From Planctomycetota bacterium (GTDB taxonomy: Bacteria; Planctomycetota; UBA8742; UBA2392): a stretch of DNA of 64,000 nucleotides. Location of the stretch: positions 437,879 to 501,878 of the forward strand of contig JACKID010000002.1 in NCBI GenBank assembly GCA_020638675.1. Direction: 5' to 3'. A program made the translations under genes and the position numbers. Below the pieces are notes generated by a model. That model saw only the letters and a program-made list of their open reading frames with translations, was not told the origin of the DNA and searched no databases. Position 1 is the stretch's first letter. Every line of letters begins with the position of its first letter. Shown here in pieces: positions 11,478-20,122 of this stretch.

Positions 11478-14374
11478 AGAAACTCTGCGCACTCTCGCTC
11501 GCCGCGCTGCTGCTTGCGCTCAGCGTCAACCCGACCCGCGCCGAGGACGAGCAGGAGTCGAGGCTGGCGTTTGAGCTGGATTCGCTCCGCGAGGCGTGGC
11601 TCTACGCTGACGGCGCAACCGCCGCCGCCCGCCTCGACACCCTGCGCGAGGACAACCGCCTCAGCGGCGAGTTCCCGCGCTGGTACGCGGGCCTGCGCGC
11701 CAGCCTCGCGCTGCGCGAAGGCGACTCGACCGGCGCGCTCAAGGTCATGCAGCCGATTCTCGATGAGAGCAACGACGCGCGGAACTACCTGCGCGCGGCG
11801 CGTCTGTTTCTCGCCTACGGCGCGGACGACACCGCGCTTGAGATCATTCGCCAGGGCCGCCGCCGCGGGCCGGACTCTCGCGCCTTACTGAGGTACGAGG
11901 CCGGGCTGCACTGGCTGGCGGGCGATTACGACAACGCGCTGGATTGCTACACCGACATCATCTGCAGCGACGACCGCCCGCAGTATCCGTTCGTCGCGCC
12001 CAACACAACACGCTGGAGCGAGGCCAAGCCCTGGAACGCCACCAGCGACAAGCCCGCCACGCCCCCGCGCCAGATGTACGACGAATGGGGCGACCCGATC
12101 CAGACGCCGGACACCTATCAGCCGGAGCCGTTCTCCAGCCTGTTCATGCCGATCTGGTGGTGGCCCTGCGATCTTCCCGGGCTGGACCGCTGCATCGACG
12201 AGCTCGCCCGAGCCAAAGAGCAGAACAAGTTCCGCACCATGGATGTCGCTGCGCTGGTGAAGCTCGCCCACGAGGCCCAGGACAAGCTCGACACCCTGCG
12301 CACCGGCGATGAGACCGTGCGCAAACAGCTCGAAGACAAGGCCCGCCGCACGCGCTGGCAGGCCGTGATCGCCACGCGCATCGCCGCGCAGGCCAAGCTG
12401 AACGCATCCGAATGGGAAGCGGCCGAGGCGCTGGTGCGCAATATGCTGACGCTGGCGCCCGATGACCTCGCGCTGCTGGACCTGCAGGCGCAGGCCATGG
12501 GCGAGCTCGGCAAGGCTGAAGAAGCGCGCACCGGGCCGCTGGCGCGCCTGCGAACGCTGGCGAACCTGTCGGTCTACAGCTACGGGCTGTACGCGCGCGG
12601 GCCGTCGCGGCAGATCTCGGACCGCGTGTTCGAGCCCGCCCTGACGCTCTATCGCGCCAACAAGCAGGCCGGGCAGACGCAGCTCGAGCTGATGCGGACC
12701 ACCTTCGGCGACACCAATCGCAACCAGCCCATCTACGCGGGCCTGCTGGGGCTGTGGCTGATGACGCACAACGAGCCGGAACTCGCCCGCAAATACCTGC
12801 TGGAGGCCAGCCGCCTGAACGGCTTCGAATCCGGCAAGCCGCTGTACCAGGACGCGATCTACGTCGAAATGGCGCTGCTCGCGCTCGGCGAAGGCACAGG
12901 CGAGCAACCCAAAGAAACACCCGAAGAAGGTCCCAAGGAAGGCGAGAAGGAAGTCGAAAAGCCGCAGCCCGCCGAGGGCGAAGAAGAAGGCATCGAGATG
13001 GCCAAGGTGGACGCCAACACCCACCCGCTGCTGCGCAAGGCGTTGCGCGCGGGCGCGGTGATCGGCGCGATCCCCGATACACGCGAGAAGCTGCGAGAGC
13101 TGGCCGGCGTGGACATCTGGGGCGGCAGCGCGGGAATCGGCTCGGTCATTGCCGCCGCAAGCATGCTGCCCGACGGGAACAAGGTCATGCAGCAATCGTT
13201 GTATGGGCTGCCCGCGCAGATCGCCAAGGATGTCCCGGCCAAAGAGCTGAACGCGTTCCTGTCCGATGAGCACGTCACCAGCCAGAGCCTCAAGCAGGCG
13301 CTCACCACCATGGCCGAGCTGATCGAGCAGGTTCGCGCCAACAACAGCTGGCAGGTGCGACAGTCGCTCAGCCAGAAGACCGGGCCCGTATTCGGGCTGC
13401 TGGAGGCCCGGGCGCTGCTGCTGCGCGCCAAGCTGATCGCCGACAAGCCGGCAAACATGGATGAGCTGGCGGCCTGGCTCAGCAAGTGGCAGAAGCAGAT
13501 CGACCTGCGCACCCAGCTCAAGGCGCGTCCCAGCGACGCCCACACCCGCTTCTCCGAGGCCCGCCGCGAGGCCGGCGTGCCCGAGGTTGTGCACAGCGGT
13601 CTGCTGCTGGACGCCGCCCGTTTGCTGGCCACCGGCGGCGCCGCCAAGGATGCCGCGCGCCTGTTGTGGTACAACCGCGACGCGCAACTCGGGCTGGAGA
13701 CGCAGAATCGCCTGATGTCGCTGGCCTCAGTATTGGCAGAAAAGGCGGGCGACCACATGCTCGCGCTGCGCTGCCGCCTGGAAGCCACTTCGCTCGCGCC
13801 GAACCAGAACAGCAACAGCTACCTCGACCCGCAATTGCTGCTGGTGGAGCTGGCCGGCACGCGCGACGACTTGGCCGAGTTCGGCTCGGCCGGCGACGTG
13901 CTGACCTACCTCGAGAACCAGCTGATCCCGTTCGCCGACTCCCCCACCATGGCCGCGATCGAGCAGATCGTGCCGGACATTCGCAAGGCGCGCCCGACAC
14001 TGGTCATGCGCAACACCAGCCGCACCGGCACGGACGGCATTTTCGCCAACAGCATGTCCTCGGGGAACTGCTACGTGATCGTGCGCAACTGGTACAAGAT
14101 GGCCATCAGCCCCGAGACGCTGCCCATCTGCGAGCGCTTCGCCGCCTGGGTGATCGCCAGCGACCTGCCAGTGTCAGGCCGTGGCACGCACAACGGGCTC
14201 GCCCCCACCGGCGACGCAATCACCGGCTGGTCCATGCTGCGCGACATCTACAAGAAGCAGTCCGCCAACGACCCCAAGGCCCTCAAAGCCACCGAACGCC
14301 TCACCCGCCTGCTGACCCGCACCAACACCCTCATGGACGAGGTCGAGGACGAATACGAAGAGTGGTGGGACTAG
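11474..14374 (+). CDS. Large exported TPR-like protein, function unknown
   Basis: 966 residues from ATG 11474, which overlaps the previous stop as ATGA; the longer frame from 11405 would hide the signal peptide. The start is a clear signal peptide (MKKLCALSLAALLLALSVNP...ARAED). The chain is Ala/Leu-rich helical repeat resembling TPR units (for example around residues 80-170). A Trp/Pro-rich insert lies near residue 215 (PIWWWPCDLPG) and an acidic Glu/Pro/Lys stretch near 475-515. No catalytic motif is visible. The pairing with a HEAT-type protein of equal size under one kinase suggests an envelope complex, but no function can be named. Confidence 0.75.
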   Translation: MKKLCALSLAALLLALSVNPTRAEDEQESRLAFELDSLREAWLYADGATAAARLDTLREDNRLSGEFPRWYAGLRASLALREGDSTGALKVMQPILDESNDARNYLRAARLFLAYGADDTALEIIRQGRRRGPDSRALLRYEAGLHWLAGDYDNALDCYTDIICSDDRPQYPFVAPNTTRWSEAKPWNATSDKPATPPRQMYDEWGDPIQTPDTYQPEPFSSLFMPIWWWPCDLPGLDRCIDELARAKEQNKFRTMDVAALVKLAHEAQDKLDTLRTGDETVRKQLEDKARRTRWQAVIATRIAAQAKLNASEWEAAEALVRNMLTLAPDDLALLDLQAQAMGELGKAEEARTGPLARLRTLANLSVYSYGLYARGPSRQISDRVFEPALTLYRANKQAGQTQLELMRTTFGDTNRNQPIYAGLLGLWLMTHNEPELARKYLLEASRLNGFESGKPLYQDAIYVEMALLALGEGTGEQPKETPEEGPKEGEKEVEKPQPAEGEEEGIEMAKVDANTHPLLRKALRAGAVIGAIPDTREKLRELAGVDIWGGSAGIGSVIAAASMLPDGNKVMQQSLYGLPAQIAKDVPAKELNAFLSDEHVTSQSLKQALTTMAELIEQVRANNSWQVRQSLSQKTGPVFGLLEARALLLRAKLIADKPANMDELAAWLSKWQKQIDLRTQLKARPSDAHTRFSEARREAGVPEVVHSGLLLDAARLLATGGAAKDAARLLWYNRDAQLGLETQNRLMSLASVLAEKAGDHMLALRCRLEATSLAPNQNSNSYLDPQLLLVELAGTRDDLAEFGSAGDVLTYLENQLIPFADSPTMAAIEQIVPDIRKARPTLVMRNTSRTGTDGIFANSMSSGNCYVIVRNWYKMAISPETLPICERFAAWVIASDLPVSGRGTHNGLAPTGDAITGWSMLRDIYKKQSANDPKALKATERLTRLLTRTNTLMDEVEDEYEEWWD

Positions 14375-14386
14375 CAGGTTCTTTCA

Positions 14387-14446
14387 GTGGTGCGGACATT
14401 CCTGTCCGCACATTCGGCCAAGCGCGGACAAGAATGTCCGCGCCAC
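14387..14446. repeat. REP-like imperfect palindrome (TGCGGACATTC type)
   Basis: Two 24-base arms (14387-14410 and 14423-14446) are inverted copies differing at three positions, each compatible with G-U pairing in RNA. Each arm is itself a short hairpin: TGCGGACA/TGTCCGCA and GCGGACA/TGTCCGC. It lies 12 bases after the TPR gene stop. From memory, sequences of this kind recur between genes of several environmental bacterial genomes. Here it may also end the kinase operon transcript. Confidence 0.6.
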
Positions 14447-14576
14447 CGTTTCTCAGCACGCCCGCTCCGCCGCCTGGCGAAGTTGATGCGCGCGGTTTCA
14501 TGCCAGTTCGCAAGATCTGTAAAGACTTAAGCGCCGGCGACGGCATGCTGCATCGCAGCGGCGCACGGAGGGGGCC

Positions 14577-15050
14577 ATGATACGAAGAACGATGATTCTA
14601 TGCCTTTGCCTGCTGGCCGGGTGTGCGGCGGCGGATCGCGACAAAACAGGAGATGAACGCATGCAGCTTGGCAACTTCTCAGTCAGCCTGGCCGTCAAGG
14701 ACCTGGCCGTTTCGCGCGAGTTCTATGAGAAGCTCGGGTTCGAAGTCGTCGGCGGCGACGCGAAGCAGAACTGGCTGGTGCTGTCCAACGGCAACAGCCG
14801 GATCGGCATCTTCCAGGGAATGTTCGACAAGAACATGCTGACCTACAACCCGGGCTGGGACAGCGAGAAGAACACGCTGCCCGACTTCGACGACGTGCGC
14901 GAGATCCAGAAGCGGCTCAAGGCGCAGGGCATCACCCTCACGGCCGAAGCCGACGAAACCACCACCGGCCCCGCCTACATCATGCTGAACGATCCAGACG
15001 GCAACCCAATCCTGATCGACCAGCACGTACCCGCGCCGGGGACGAAGTAA
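14577..15050 (+). CDS. VOC/glyoxalase-fold protein, possible lipoprotein
   Basis: 157 residues. From about residue 29 (MQLGNFSVSLAVKDLAVSREF) it is a single glyoxalase/bleomycin-resistance (VOC) domain, including the paired YEKLGFEVVGG and ILIDQHVP ends. The first start (GGAGGGGG just upstream of ATG 14577) adds a hydrophobic stretch ending LLAGC, a lipobox, so this form would be an envelope lipoprotein. A second ATG at 14661 has its own AGGAG 8 nt upstream and would yield a normal cytoplasmic VOC protein of 129 residues. Both starts look usable. The ligand is unknown; such single-domain proteins bind metals, antibiotics or small carbonyl compounds. Confidence 0.75.
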   Translation: MIRRTMILCLCLLAGCAAADRDKTGDERMQLGNFSVSLAVKDLAVSREFYEKLGFEVVGGDAKQNWLVLSNGNSRIGIFQGMFDKNMLTYNPGWDSEKNTLPDFDDVREIQKRLKAQGITLTAEADETTTGPAYIMLNDPDGNPILIDQHVPAPGTK

Positions 15051-15087
15051 CGGTGGCGCACTGACCGCATCGACTGTCAATCACATG

Positions 15088-15546
15088 CTAGTTGCCGGGT
15101 CTCGCATCGACATTGTCTGGCAAACGCCACCGTTCAAACCGGATCGAGACGGGGTCGCGGCCTACCGCGTAGCCATAAACATGCGGACGCTCGAAACTGG
15201 TCTGCTTCTCCGGCGTGGTGGGAAGGGATGCATCATATGACAGCGCGACGACTTCCATGTAGGAGATCTCCCCGTCCTCAAGTCGCACGCTTCGGATCAT
15301 GAACAACCATTCCGGCGCGCCTTCGTCAGTCTCCAAGTACGACAAGTCCCAGCCACCGGTAATCATCTCGTTGATTCCGTAAGGCACGTTCCCCGTCTTA
15401 TCGACATATCGTCGCAGGTCTTCGCACAGGCGCTTTACCTTCGTACTAGTTGCAGTCCTGTAGCCTCTGTCCTCCCGCTTCGCACAAGCAGAGAACGCCA
15501 GGGCAATCAGAACTGCGAACGCGCAACCTGAGACTTGAAGTCGCAT
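15088..15546 (-). CDS. Small lipoprotein, pseudopilin-like core
   Basis: 152 residues with a hydrophobic start ending AFSAC, a lipobox, so it is probably membrane-anchored by lipid. The segment after it (KRLCEDLRRYVDKTGNVPYG) resembles the soluble core of GspG-type pseudopilins or of the lipoproteins related to them (a helix followed by Tyr, Gly and Pro). No calcium site is evident and a pseudopilin leader is absent. It stands alone between a plus-strand VOC gene and a peptidase C26 gene on the same strand, 87 bases away. Function unknown. Confidence 0.6.
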   Translation of the reverse strand: MRLQVSGCAFAVLIALAFSACAKREDRGYRTATSTKVKRLCEDLRRYVDKTGNVPYGINEMITGGWDLSYLETDEGAPEWLFMIRSVRLEDGEISYMEVVALSYDASLPTTPEKQTSFERPHVYGYAVGRDPVSIRFERWRLPDNVDARPGN

Positions 15547-15633
15547 ACTTGGTCCCTGTCCAAGTATGCCGTCTATAGCGGAGAGAAGCTAGTTTGGTTC
15601 GAGCGCCCGCAACTGCCCGGCAGGTGCCAGTGC

Positions 15634-16362
15634 CTACGCTGGCACGTTCAGGTGTGCTGCGGCAGCGACGATGAGTGCCTTGAAGAGGTTCTGCATGCGC
15701 GGGTCGTCGGGCATGCGTTCGGGGTGCCACTGAATTCCTATGCGGAACGGGTGGTCGGTGAACTCCAGCGCCTCGATCACGCCGTCCGGCGCCTTGGCGC
15801 AGGCGCGCAGCGGGCCGGCCACGCTCTCTACGGCCTGATGGTGCTGTGAGTTGACCTCGATACTGGTCGCGCCGAGCGCCTTCGCGAACGCCGAGTCCTT
15901 TTCGACCTCCACCGCGTGGCGCGTGAAGCCTTCCTTGCCGTCGCGGTGCACGCCCTCGCCCAGGTGCTGGATCAGCTTGCCGCCCGCCCAGATCGCCGTG
16001 AGCTGCATGCCCCCGCAGACGCCGAGCACCGGCAGGTCCGTCTGCTCAAACAGCATCTTGGCAAACGCGCGGTCAAAGCTCGCGCGCTGCGGCGTCACCG
16101 GCACGTCCGTCGCGATGGTCGGCTTGCCGTACCACTCGGCCGGATAGTCGTCGCCGCCCACGATGATCACGCCCTGCACCAGCTCAAGCAGGGGGCGGAT
16201 GTCTTCGGCGTTCGGCGCAGTCGGAATGACCACCGGCGTGCCCCCGGCCGCGATCACGGCCGTGCAGTACTGCGGATAGAGCTTGAGATAGCTGCGGTCG
16301 CGATCCGGCTGCGGGAAGTGGCGGACGTGGTCCGTCGTGATGCCGATCAGGGGCTTACGCAT
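15634..16362 (-). CDS. Peptidase C26 / gamma-glutamyl-gamma-aminobutyrate hydrolase-like
   Basis: 242 residues with a class I glutamine amidotransferase fold. The nucleophile Cys116 sits in LGVCGGMQ; His213 and Glu215 of IQWHPER complete the triad. An N-terminal GITTDHVRH and the VVGG...YPAEWYG segment fit the PuuD-like C26 family, which hydrolyses gamma-glutamyl amide bonds such as gamma-glutamyl-GABA. No Puu pathway genes adjoin it, so the physiological substrate is open. GAGG lies just upstream of the ATG. The 3' end forms a short hairpin (GTGCCAG at 15624-15630 with CTGGCAC at 15639-15645) that covers the stop. Confidence 0.85.
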   Translation of the reverse strand: MRKPLIGITTDHVRHFPQPDRDRSYLKLYPQYCTAVIAAGGTPVVIPTAPNAEDIRPLLELVQGVIIVGGDDYPAEWYGKPTIATDVPVTPQRASFDRAFAKMLFEQTDLPVLGVCGGMQLTAIWAGGKLIQHLGEGVHRDGKEGFTRHAVEVEKDSAFAKALGATSIEVNSQHHQAVESVAGPLRACAKAPDGVIEALEFTDHPFRIGIQWHPERMPDDPRMQNLFKALIVAAAAHLNVPA

Positions 16363-16477
16363 GGGGCCTCACTGAGCGCGGTCCAGGCCGCACTTGCTGT
16401 ACACTTTAGCCGATTTGGGGCTGGCGGCCTAATACCCAATCGGTACCATCCCGCCCCAAACTGCAACCGAAGCCGCC

Positions 16478-17827
16478 ATGTCGACCTCGATCAACACGCT
16501 GCAGGACATCACCAGCTTCCTCGCCCGGCACACGGATTACGAGAAGCAGCAGGGCGGGCGCACGCGTGACATCTTCGACCTCGAGCGCATGAACGAGGTG
16601 CTGAACCGGCTCGCGCGCCCGGAGCTGGCCTACGTCACGGCGCACATCGCTGGCACCAAGGGCAAGGGCAGCACGGCGCGCTTTCTGGCGGGCGCCTTGC
16701 AGTCGCAGGGGCTGAAGGTAGGCCTGTTCACCAGCCCGCACCTGGAGCGCCTGACCCAGCGCATCGAAATCAACGGCGCCGAGATCAGCGAAAAATCGCT
16801 CGTGGAAGCCTTCCAGCGCGTGGTCGAGGCACTTGAGCGCGAGCAGGGCGGCGCACCGGACGTGACGTTCTTTGAGCTGCTGACGCTGGCCTCTATGGTC
16901 GCGTTCCAGCAGGCGCAGATCGATGTCGCCGTGTTTGAAGTCGGGCTCGGCGGGCGGCTGGACAGCACCAACGTGATCAGCCCGATCGTCAGCATCATCA
17001 CCGAGATCGGCAAGGACCACACCAAGCAGCTCGGCGACACCATCGAAGAAATCGCGCGCGAAAAGGCCGGCATCATCAAGCCGGGCGTGCCGGTCGTGTG
17101 CGGTGCGAGTGACCCCGAAGCGCAGAAGATCATCTCACTGACGGCCCGTGACGTCGAAGCGCCGGTGCTGTACTTCGGGCGCGACTACCACATGCGCGGG
17201 CTGCAGCGCAACGGGCGCAGCCTGGAGTTCTCGGCCGACGTGCGCGGCTACCGCTATGAGAAAGTGCACCTGAACCACCCCGCGCGCTTCATGGCCGAGA
17301 ACGCCACGCACGCGCTGTGCGCGCTGGAGATCATGGCGAGCGAGCCGGACTTTCTGCCCGACGGCATCATCGACCGCGAACGCGCCATGGACGCCATCGC
17401 GCGGACCGAGCTGCCGGGACGCTTCGAGATCTTTGATGGCAGCCCCGCCATCGTGATCGACAGCGCGCACAACGAGGTCAGCATCAAGGCCGCCATGCAG
17501 ACGGCCAAGCAGGTCGCCAAGGGGCCGATCGTCTGCGTCACCGGCATCGCGCGCGACAAGGACATCGAGGCCTGCATGCGCCACATGGCCGAAGTCGCCG
17601 ACGGCGCGGTGTTCACGACCTACTACAACCCGCGCGAGACCCAGCCGATTGAGCTGAAGAACCTGTATGAGAAGTTCGGGGGCAAGCAGGCCAGCATCGA
17701 GGAACACTCCGAAGCCGCGCTCGAAGAAGCCATAGAGAAGGCCGGCGAAAACGGGCTGGTGCTGGTCACCGGCTCGGTCTACCTCGCCGGGCTGCTCCGC
17801 ACAGCCGCGATGGAATACACCACCTAG
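16478..17827 (+). CDS. folC: Folylpolyglutamate synthase / dihydrofolate synthase
   Basis: 449 residues. The ATP-binding loop AGTKGKGST is at about residues 58-66, followed by LFTSPHLE, the VGLGGRLDSTN segment and the second-domain IDSAHNE motif, all typical of the Mur-ligase-type FolC family. It adds glutamate to (dihydro)folates in the cytoplasm using ATP, which retains them and makes them better cofactors, for instance for the GlyA encoded later in this window. The sequence does not tell whether it has dihydrofolate synthase activity as well. No clear ribosome binding site precedes the ATG. The next gene, xseB, follows on the same strand after a palindrome-rich spacer. Confidence 0.9.
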   Translation: MSTSINTLQDITSFLARHTDYEKQQGGRTRDIFDLERMNEVLNRLARPELAYVTAHIAGTKGKGSTARFLAGALQSQGLKVGLFTSPHLERLTQRIEINGAEISEKSLVEAFQRVVEALEREQGGAPDVTFFELLTLASMVAFQQAQIDVAVFEVGLGGRLDSTNVISPIVSIITEIGKDHTKQLGDTIEEIAREKAGIIKPGVPVVCGASDPEAQKIISLTARDVEAPVLYFGRDYHMRGLQRNGRSLEFSADVRGYRYEKVHLNHPARFMAENATHALCALEIMASEPDFLPDGIIDRERAMDAIARTELPGRFEIFDGSPAIVIDSAHNEVSIKAAMQTAKQVAKGPIVCVTGIARDKDIEACMRHMAEVADGAVFTTYYNPRETQPIELKNLYEKFGGKQASIEEHSEAALEEAIEKAGENGLVLVTGSVYLAGLLRTAAMEYTT

Positions 17828-17938
17828 CCCGGCCGGCCACGGCCGGGGATAGCAGCCAGTGCAGCAGCTTTCACGGCGCCAGTGTCTCCGGTTGTACAGT
17901 CTCCAATCCCCGGCCATTGCTGGCCGGGTTATGGGATG
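17824..17938. repeat. Paired GGCCGG palindromes between folC and xseB
   Basis: Two GC palindromes, one at about 17825-17850 (CCCGGCCGGCCACGGCCGGG) and one at about 17908-17932 (CCCCGGCCATTGCTGGCCGG), are also imperfect inverted copies of each other. They enclose about 60 bases. Probably an intercistronic RNA hairpin or REP-type pair; no T run follows either. Confidence 0.5.
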
Positions 17939-17951
17939 GTTGGATGCCGAT

Positions 17952-18224
17952 ATGGCCAAGAAAAAAGATGAGCCGAAGTTTGAGGACCTGGTCAGCCAGG
18001 TTGAGCAGGCGTTGCAGCAACTGGATTCCGGCGACCTGCCGCTTGAGGAAGCGCTCAAGCGCTATGAAGAGGGCGTGGCCGCGCTGCGCCAGGCCTTCGG
18101 TATCCTGAAGAAGGCCGAAAAGAAGGTGCAGCTGCTGTCTGAGCGCGACGGCGAGCTTGCCACCCAGGACTTCGACGTCGAAGAAGACGAGCCGGCCGAA
18201 GACAGCGGCAAGAAGCTCTTCTAG
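17952..18224 (+). CDS. xseB: Exodeoxyribonuclease VII small subunit
   Basis: 90 residues from ATG 17952, the start that gives the usual XseB length; the open frame upstream crosses the palindromic spacer. The pattern FEDLVSQVEQALQQLDSGDL then LEEALKRYEEGV is diagnostic of XseB, a helical hairpin that binds the large subunit XseA to make the nuclease degrading single-stranded DNA in both directions. XseA is not in this window. The acidic Glu/Asp-rich C-terminal tail (about residues 72-88) is longer than in many XseB proteins. Confidence 0.9.
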   Translation: MAKKKDEPKFEDLVSQVEQALQQLDSGDLPLEEALKRYEEGVAALRQAFGILKKAEKKVQLLSERDGELATQDFDVEEDEPAEDSGKKLF

Positions 18225-18254
18225 CCAATCGCCCGCCATACTCGTTTCAGCAGT

Positions 18255-18449
18255 ATGAAAGCGTGCCGGACCATCTGGGGTGCACTTGCATGGGCCATCG
18301 GCTGCGGGCTCGGAGGCGCCGTGCTGGGCGGAATCATCATGGCCCCGCTCGGATATGACGGGATGCGCCTGGGCACCGTCATGGGCTCACTGCCTGCGGG
18401 GCTGATGACCCTGATCATCAAGTACCCACGCTGGGAAGCAGACCTGTAG
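18255..18449 (+). CDS. Small two-helix membrane protein, hypothetical
   Basis: 64 residues with two hydrophobic Gly-rich segments (about 8-31 and 40-57, GxxxG-like AIGCGLGGAVLGG). It lies 30 bases after xseB and 41 bases before a lipoprotein gene on the same strand, with no clear Shine-Dalgarno sequence. It resembles no family I can name. It may be real because the frame fills the gap between two convincing genes and the composition is protein-like. Confidence 0.45.
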   Translation: MKACRTIWGALAWAIGCGLGGAVLGGIIMAPLGYDGMRLGTVMGSLPAGLMTLIIKYPRWEADL

Positions 18450-18490
18450 ATTTCCCAACCCAGGCAATCGCCGGGCGTTAGAATCCCTGC

Positions 18491-18865
18491 ATGAAGTATG
18501 TCCTGCCCATCCTGTTGCTCACGGCCGCCCTGCTGGGTGGTTGTGCGTCCTATTCGCTGGACATGTCCGGTCTTGATTCCTACTCGACCGATTCGCTCGA
18601 CGACACGGCCGACCGCTATTCCATGACTTCGCTGGAAAGGCTCTCGTCTTCAAGCGCCGGTGAAATCGCGGACAGCATGACGGTTTCCGACCTGGAGCAC
18701 CTTTCCACGGAAGAGCTCGGCGAAACCGCCGACTACTACAGCGTCTCGCGCCTCGAGCACGCCAGCAGAATGCACATGGAGCCTGTCGCGGAGAGCCTCT
18801 CGATCACGCACCTGGAACGCGCGGCCTCGCGCAACCTCGACCCGGACACTCTCGGCGGGCGCTAG
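18491..18865 (+). CDS. Lipoprotein made of exact 20-residue repeats
   Basis: 124 residues. The signal peptide ends LLGGC (lipobox, Cys18). Behind it the chain is a tandem repeat with an exact 20-residue period: the Leu-Glu pairs fall at 48-49, 68-69, 88-89 and 108-109, in the contexts SLERLS, DLEHLS, RLEHAS and HLERAA, each preceded by an AD/AE...S segment. A partial unit (DSYSTDSLDD) precedes them. Repeats of this regularity suggest a stacked solenoid or an amphipathic helix array on the membrane. I do not recognise the repeat. The stop overlaps by 4 bases the convergent HAD gene. Confidence 0.7.
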   Translation: MKYVLPILLLTAALLGGCASYSLDMSGLDSYSTDSLDDTADRYSMTSLERLSSSSAGEIADSMTVSDLEHLSTEELGETADYYSVSRLEHASRMHMEPVAESLSITHLERAASRNLDPDTLGGR

Positions 18866-19593
18866 TGCTTTACTTCAATCCCGAAGCGGTCCTTCAGGAA
18901 ATCCAGCAAGTCGAAGAAGTTGTGGATCTCGAAATCGGGCGTGGTCTCACCCGGCTCGTACTGCCGTGACGTGCGCTTGTTCAGCACGGTGATCATCCCG
19001 ATGCGGTTGCACGGGTCGACGTCCATCCGCGGGCGGTCGCCGACGTAGATGGCCTCGCTGGGGCGGACGCCGAAGGCCGAGCAGGCCCGCAGATACAGCT
19101 TCGGGTTCGGCTTGCTGATGCCGATTTCGTCGCTGATGAACACGCCCTGCGGCTCGAACATGCCGACCAGACCCAGTCGCACCAGCTTCTCAGCCTGCTT
19201 GAGCGCGAGCCCGCTGGTAATGACACCAAGCTTCAACTCGGTCTGTTCGCGCAGCAGCTTGAGCACGTCCACGGCATCTTCGTGCGGGCGCAGCTCGCGG
19301 AACTTGGTCTCGTGGTAGCCGACGACGCCCGCGGCGACCAGGATCGTGTCGCTGACGCCTTCCCAGTAGTGCTTCGGCACGCGGCGCAGCAGCTTGTCGA
19401 AGTGGTGCTCGTAGTTGCTGCTGAATTCGGTGACGATCTCCTGCAACTCGCGCAGTGCGTCCTCTGTGGCCATGCGGAAGCCGTGCGCGCGCATGTTCTC
19501 AATGGCGTTACGACGCGCCTGCGCCGCGAACTCGCTGGTCGAGTACAGGGTGTCGTCGATGTCGAAAAAGATCGCCCGCAGCGTATCAGCCAT
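18862..19593 (-). CDS. HAD-superfamily hydrolase, subfamily IA
   Basis: 243 residues. Motif I FFDIDDTL holds the nucleophile Asp11 and Asp13; motif II is the Thr-Ser of LGVITSGLA; motif III Lys lies in ISKPNPKLY; motif IV is VGDRPRMDV. With the alpha-helical cap between motifs I and II this is a subfamily IA phosphatase, closest in feel to the TIGR02253/CTE7 group. It probably acts on a small cytoplasmic phosphomonoester; the substrate is unknown. It is convergent with the repeat lipoprotein, overlapping by 4 bases. Confidence 0.85.
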   Translation of the reverse strand: MADTLRAIFFDIDDTLYSTSEFAAQARRNAIENMRAHGFRMATEDALRELQEIVTEFSSNYEHHFDKLLRRVPKHYWEGVSDTILVAAGVVGYHETKFRELRPHEDAVDVLKLLREQTELKLGVITSGLALKQAEKLVRLGLVGMFEPQGVFISDEIGISKPNPKLYLRACSAFGVRPSEAIYVGDRPRMDVDPCNRIGMITVLNKRTSRQYEPGETTPDFEIHNFFDLLDFLKDRFGIEVKH

Positions 19594-19607
19594 GCCAGTG
19601 CTTGGGG

Positions 19608-19760
19608 TTAGGTGTCTGGTGTTTGGCGAGCATCGCCACTAGCTACTCCGCTTGAGCTTTGCTTTCAAGATCCATCGACCAACGCCAGACTTCGAGATCT
19701 TCCGGTGCCAGGTCCGCCATGTCACGACTCCGATCACCGAGCACCAAACACCAAACACCT
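19608..19760. repeat. Intergenic inverted repeat, GTGTTTGG type
   Basis: Left arm 19608-19626 (TTAGGTGTCTGGTGTTTGG) and right arm 19743-19760 (ACCAAACACCAAACACCT) are inverted copies with one or two mismatches. They enclose about 115 bases without a gene. The same GTTTGGTGTTTGG core builds the element at 34169-34246. The right arm ends at the stop codon of the small membrane protein gene. Confidence 0.65.
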
Positions 19761-19989
19761 AGGCATCCTTGTCGATCTCCGCGCGGGCCTTTTCTTCCGC
19801 GAGCTGCCGCTCCCTCAGCACCCAGCCTACGATCAACCCGACGATAAACACGGCCGGGATCGTGATGATGTGGATGCCCCAGGGGAACTCATCGGCGCCG
19901 CGCATCTCGGTTACCACCACGGCAATCGCGCCAGCAAGCAGGGCAATGCTGAGGGCAACCAGCACGACAGGACCTTTTGCGGGATTCAT
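19759..19989 (-). CDS. Small membrane protein, hypothetical
   Basis: 76 residues from ATG 19987-19989, chosen over an upstream in-frame codon because GGAG lies 6 nt before it and the protein then opens directly into a hydrophobic helix (about residues 7-27). A second helix (about 39-62, IITIPAVFIVGLIVGWVL) is followed by a charged tail (RERQLAEEKARAE). Two-helix membrane protein with both ends probably cytoplasmic; no family recognised. Its 3' end abuts an inverted-repeat element. Confidence 0.6.
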   Translation of the reverse strand: MNPAKGPVVLVALSIALLAGAIAVVVTEMRGADEFPWGIHIITIPAVFIVGLIVGWVLRERQLAEEKARAEIDKDA

Positions 19990-20122
19990 AACTCTCCACA
20001 ACCACTTGCAGGCGAACCGGTTACAGCGGCGCTGGGTTTCAACATTTGGCGCGAAAGTAAGTACCACTATAGCGCACTAATCTACCGGATACACCAACGA
20101 CGCCAATCCAAGGAGCGGGGAC

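Noticed and set aside
15595..15650. tRNA-like GGTTCGAGC
   Set aside because: The flanks do not form a T arm or acceptor stem; it is the 3' end of the peptidase C26 gene.
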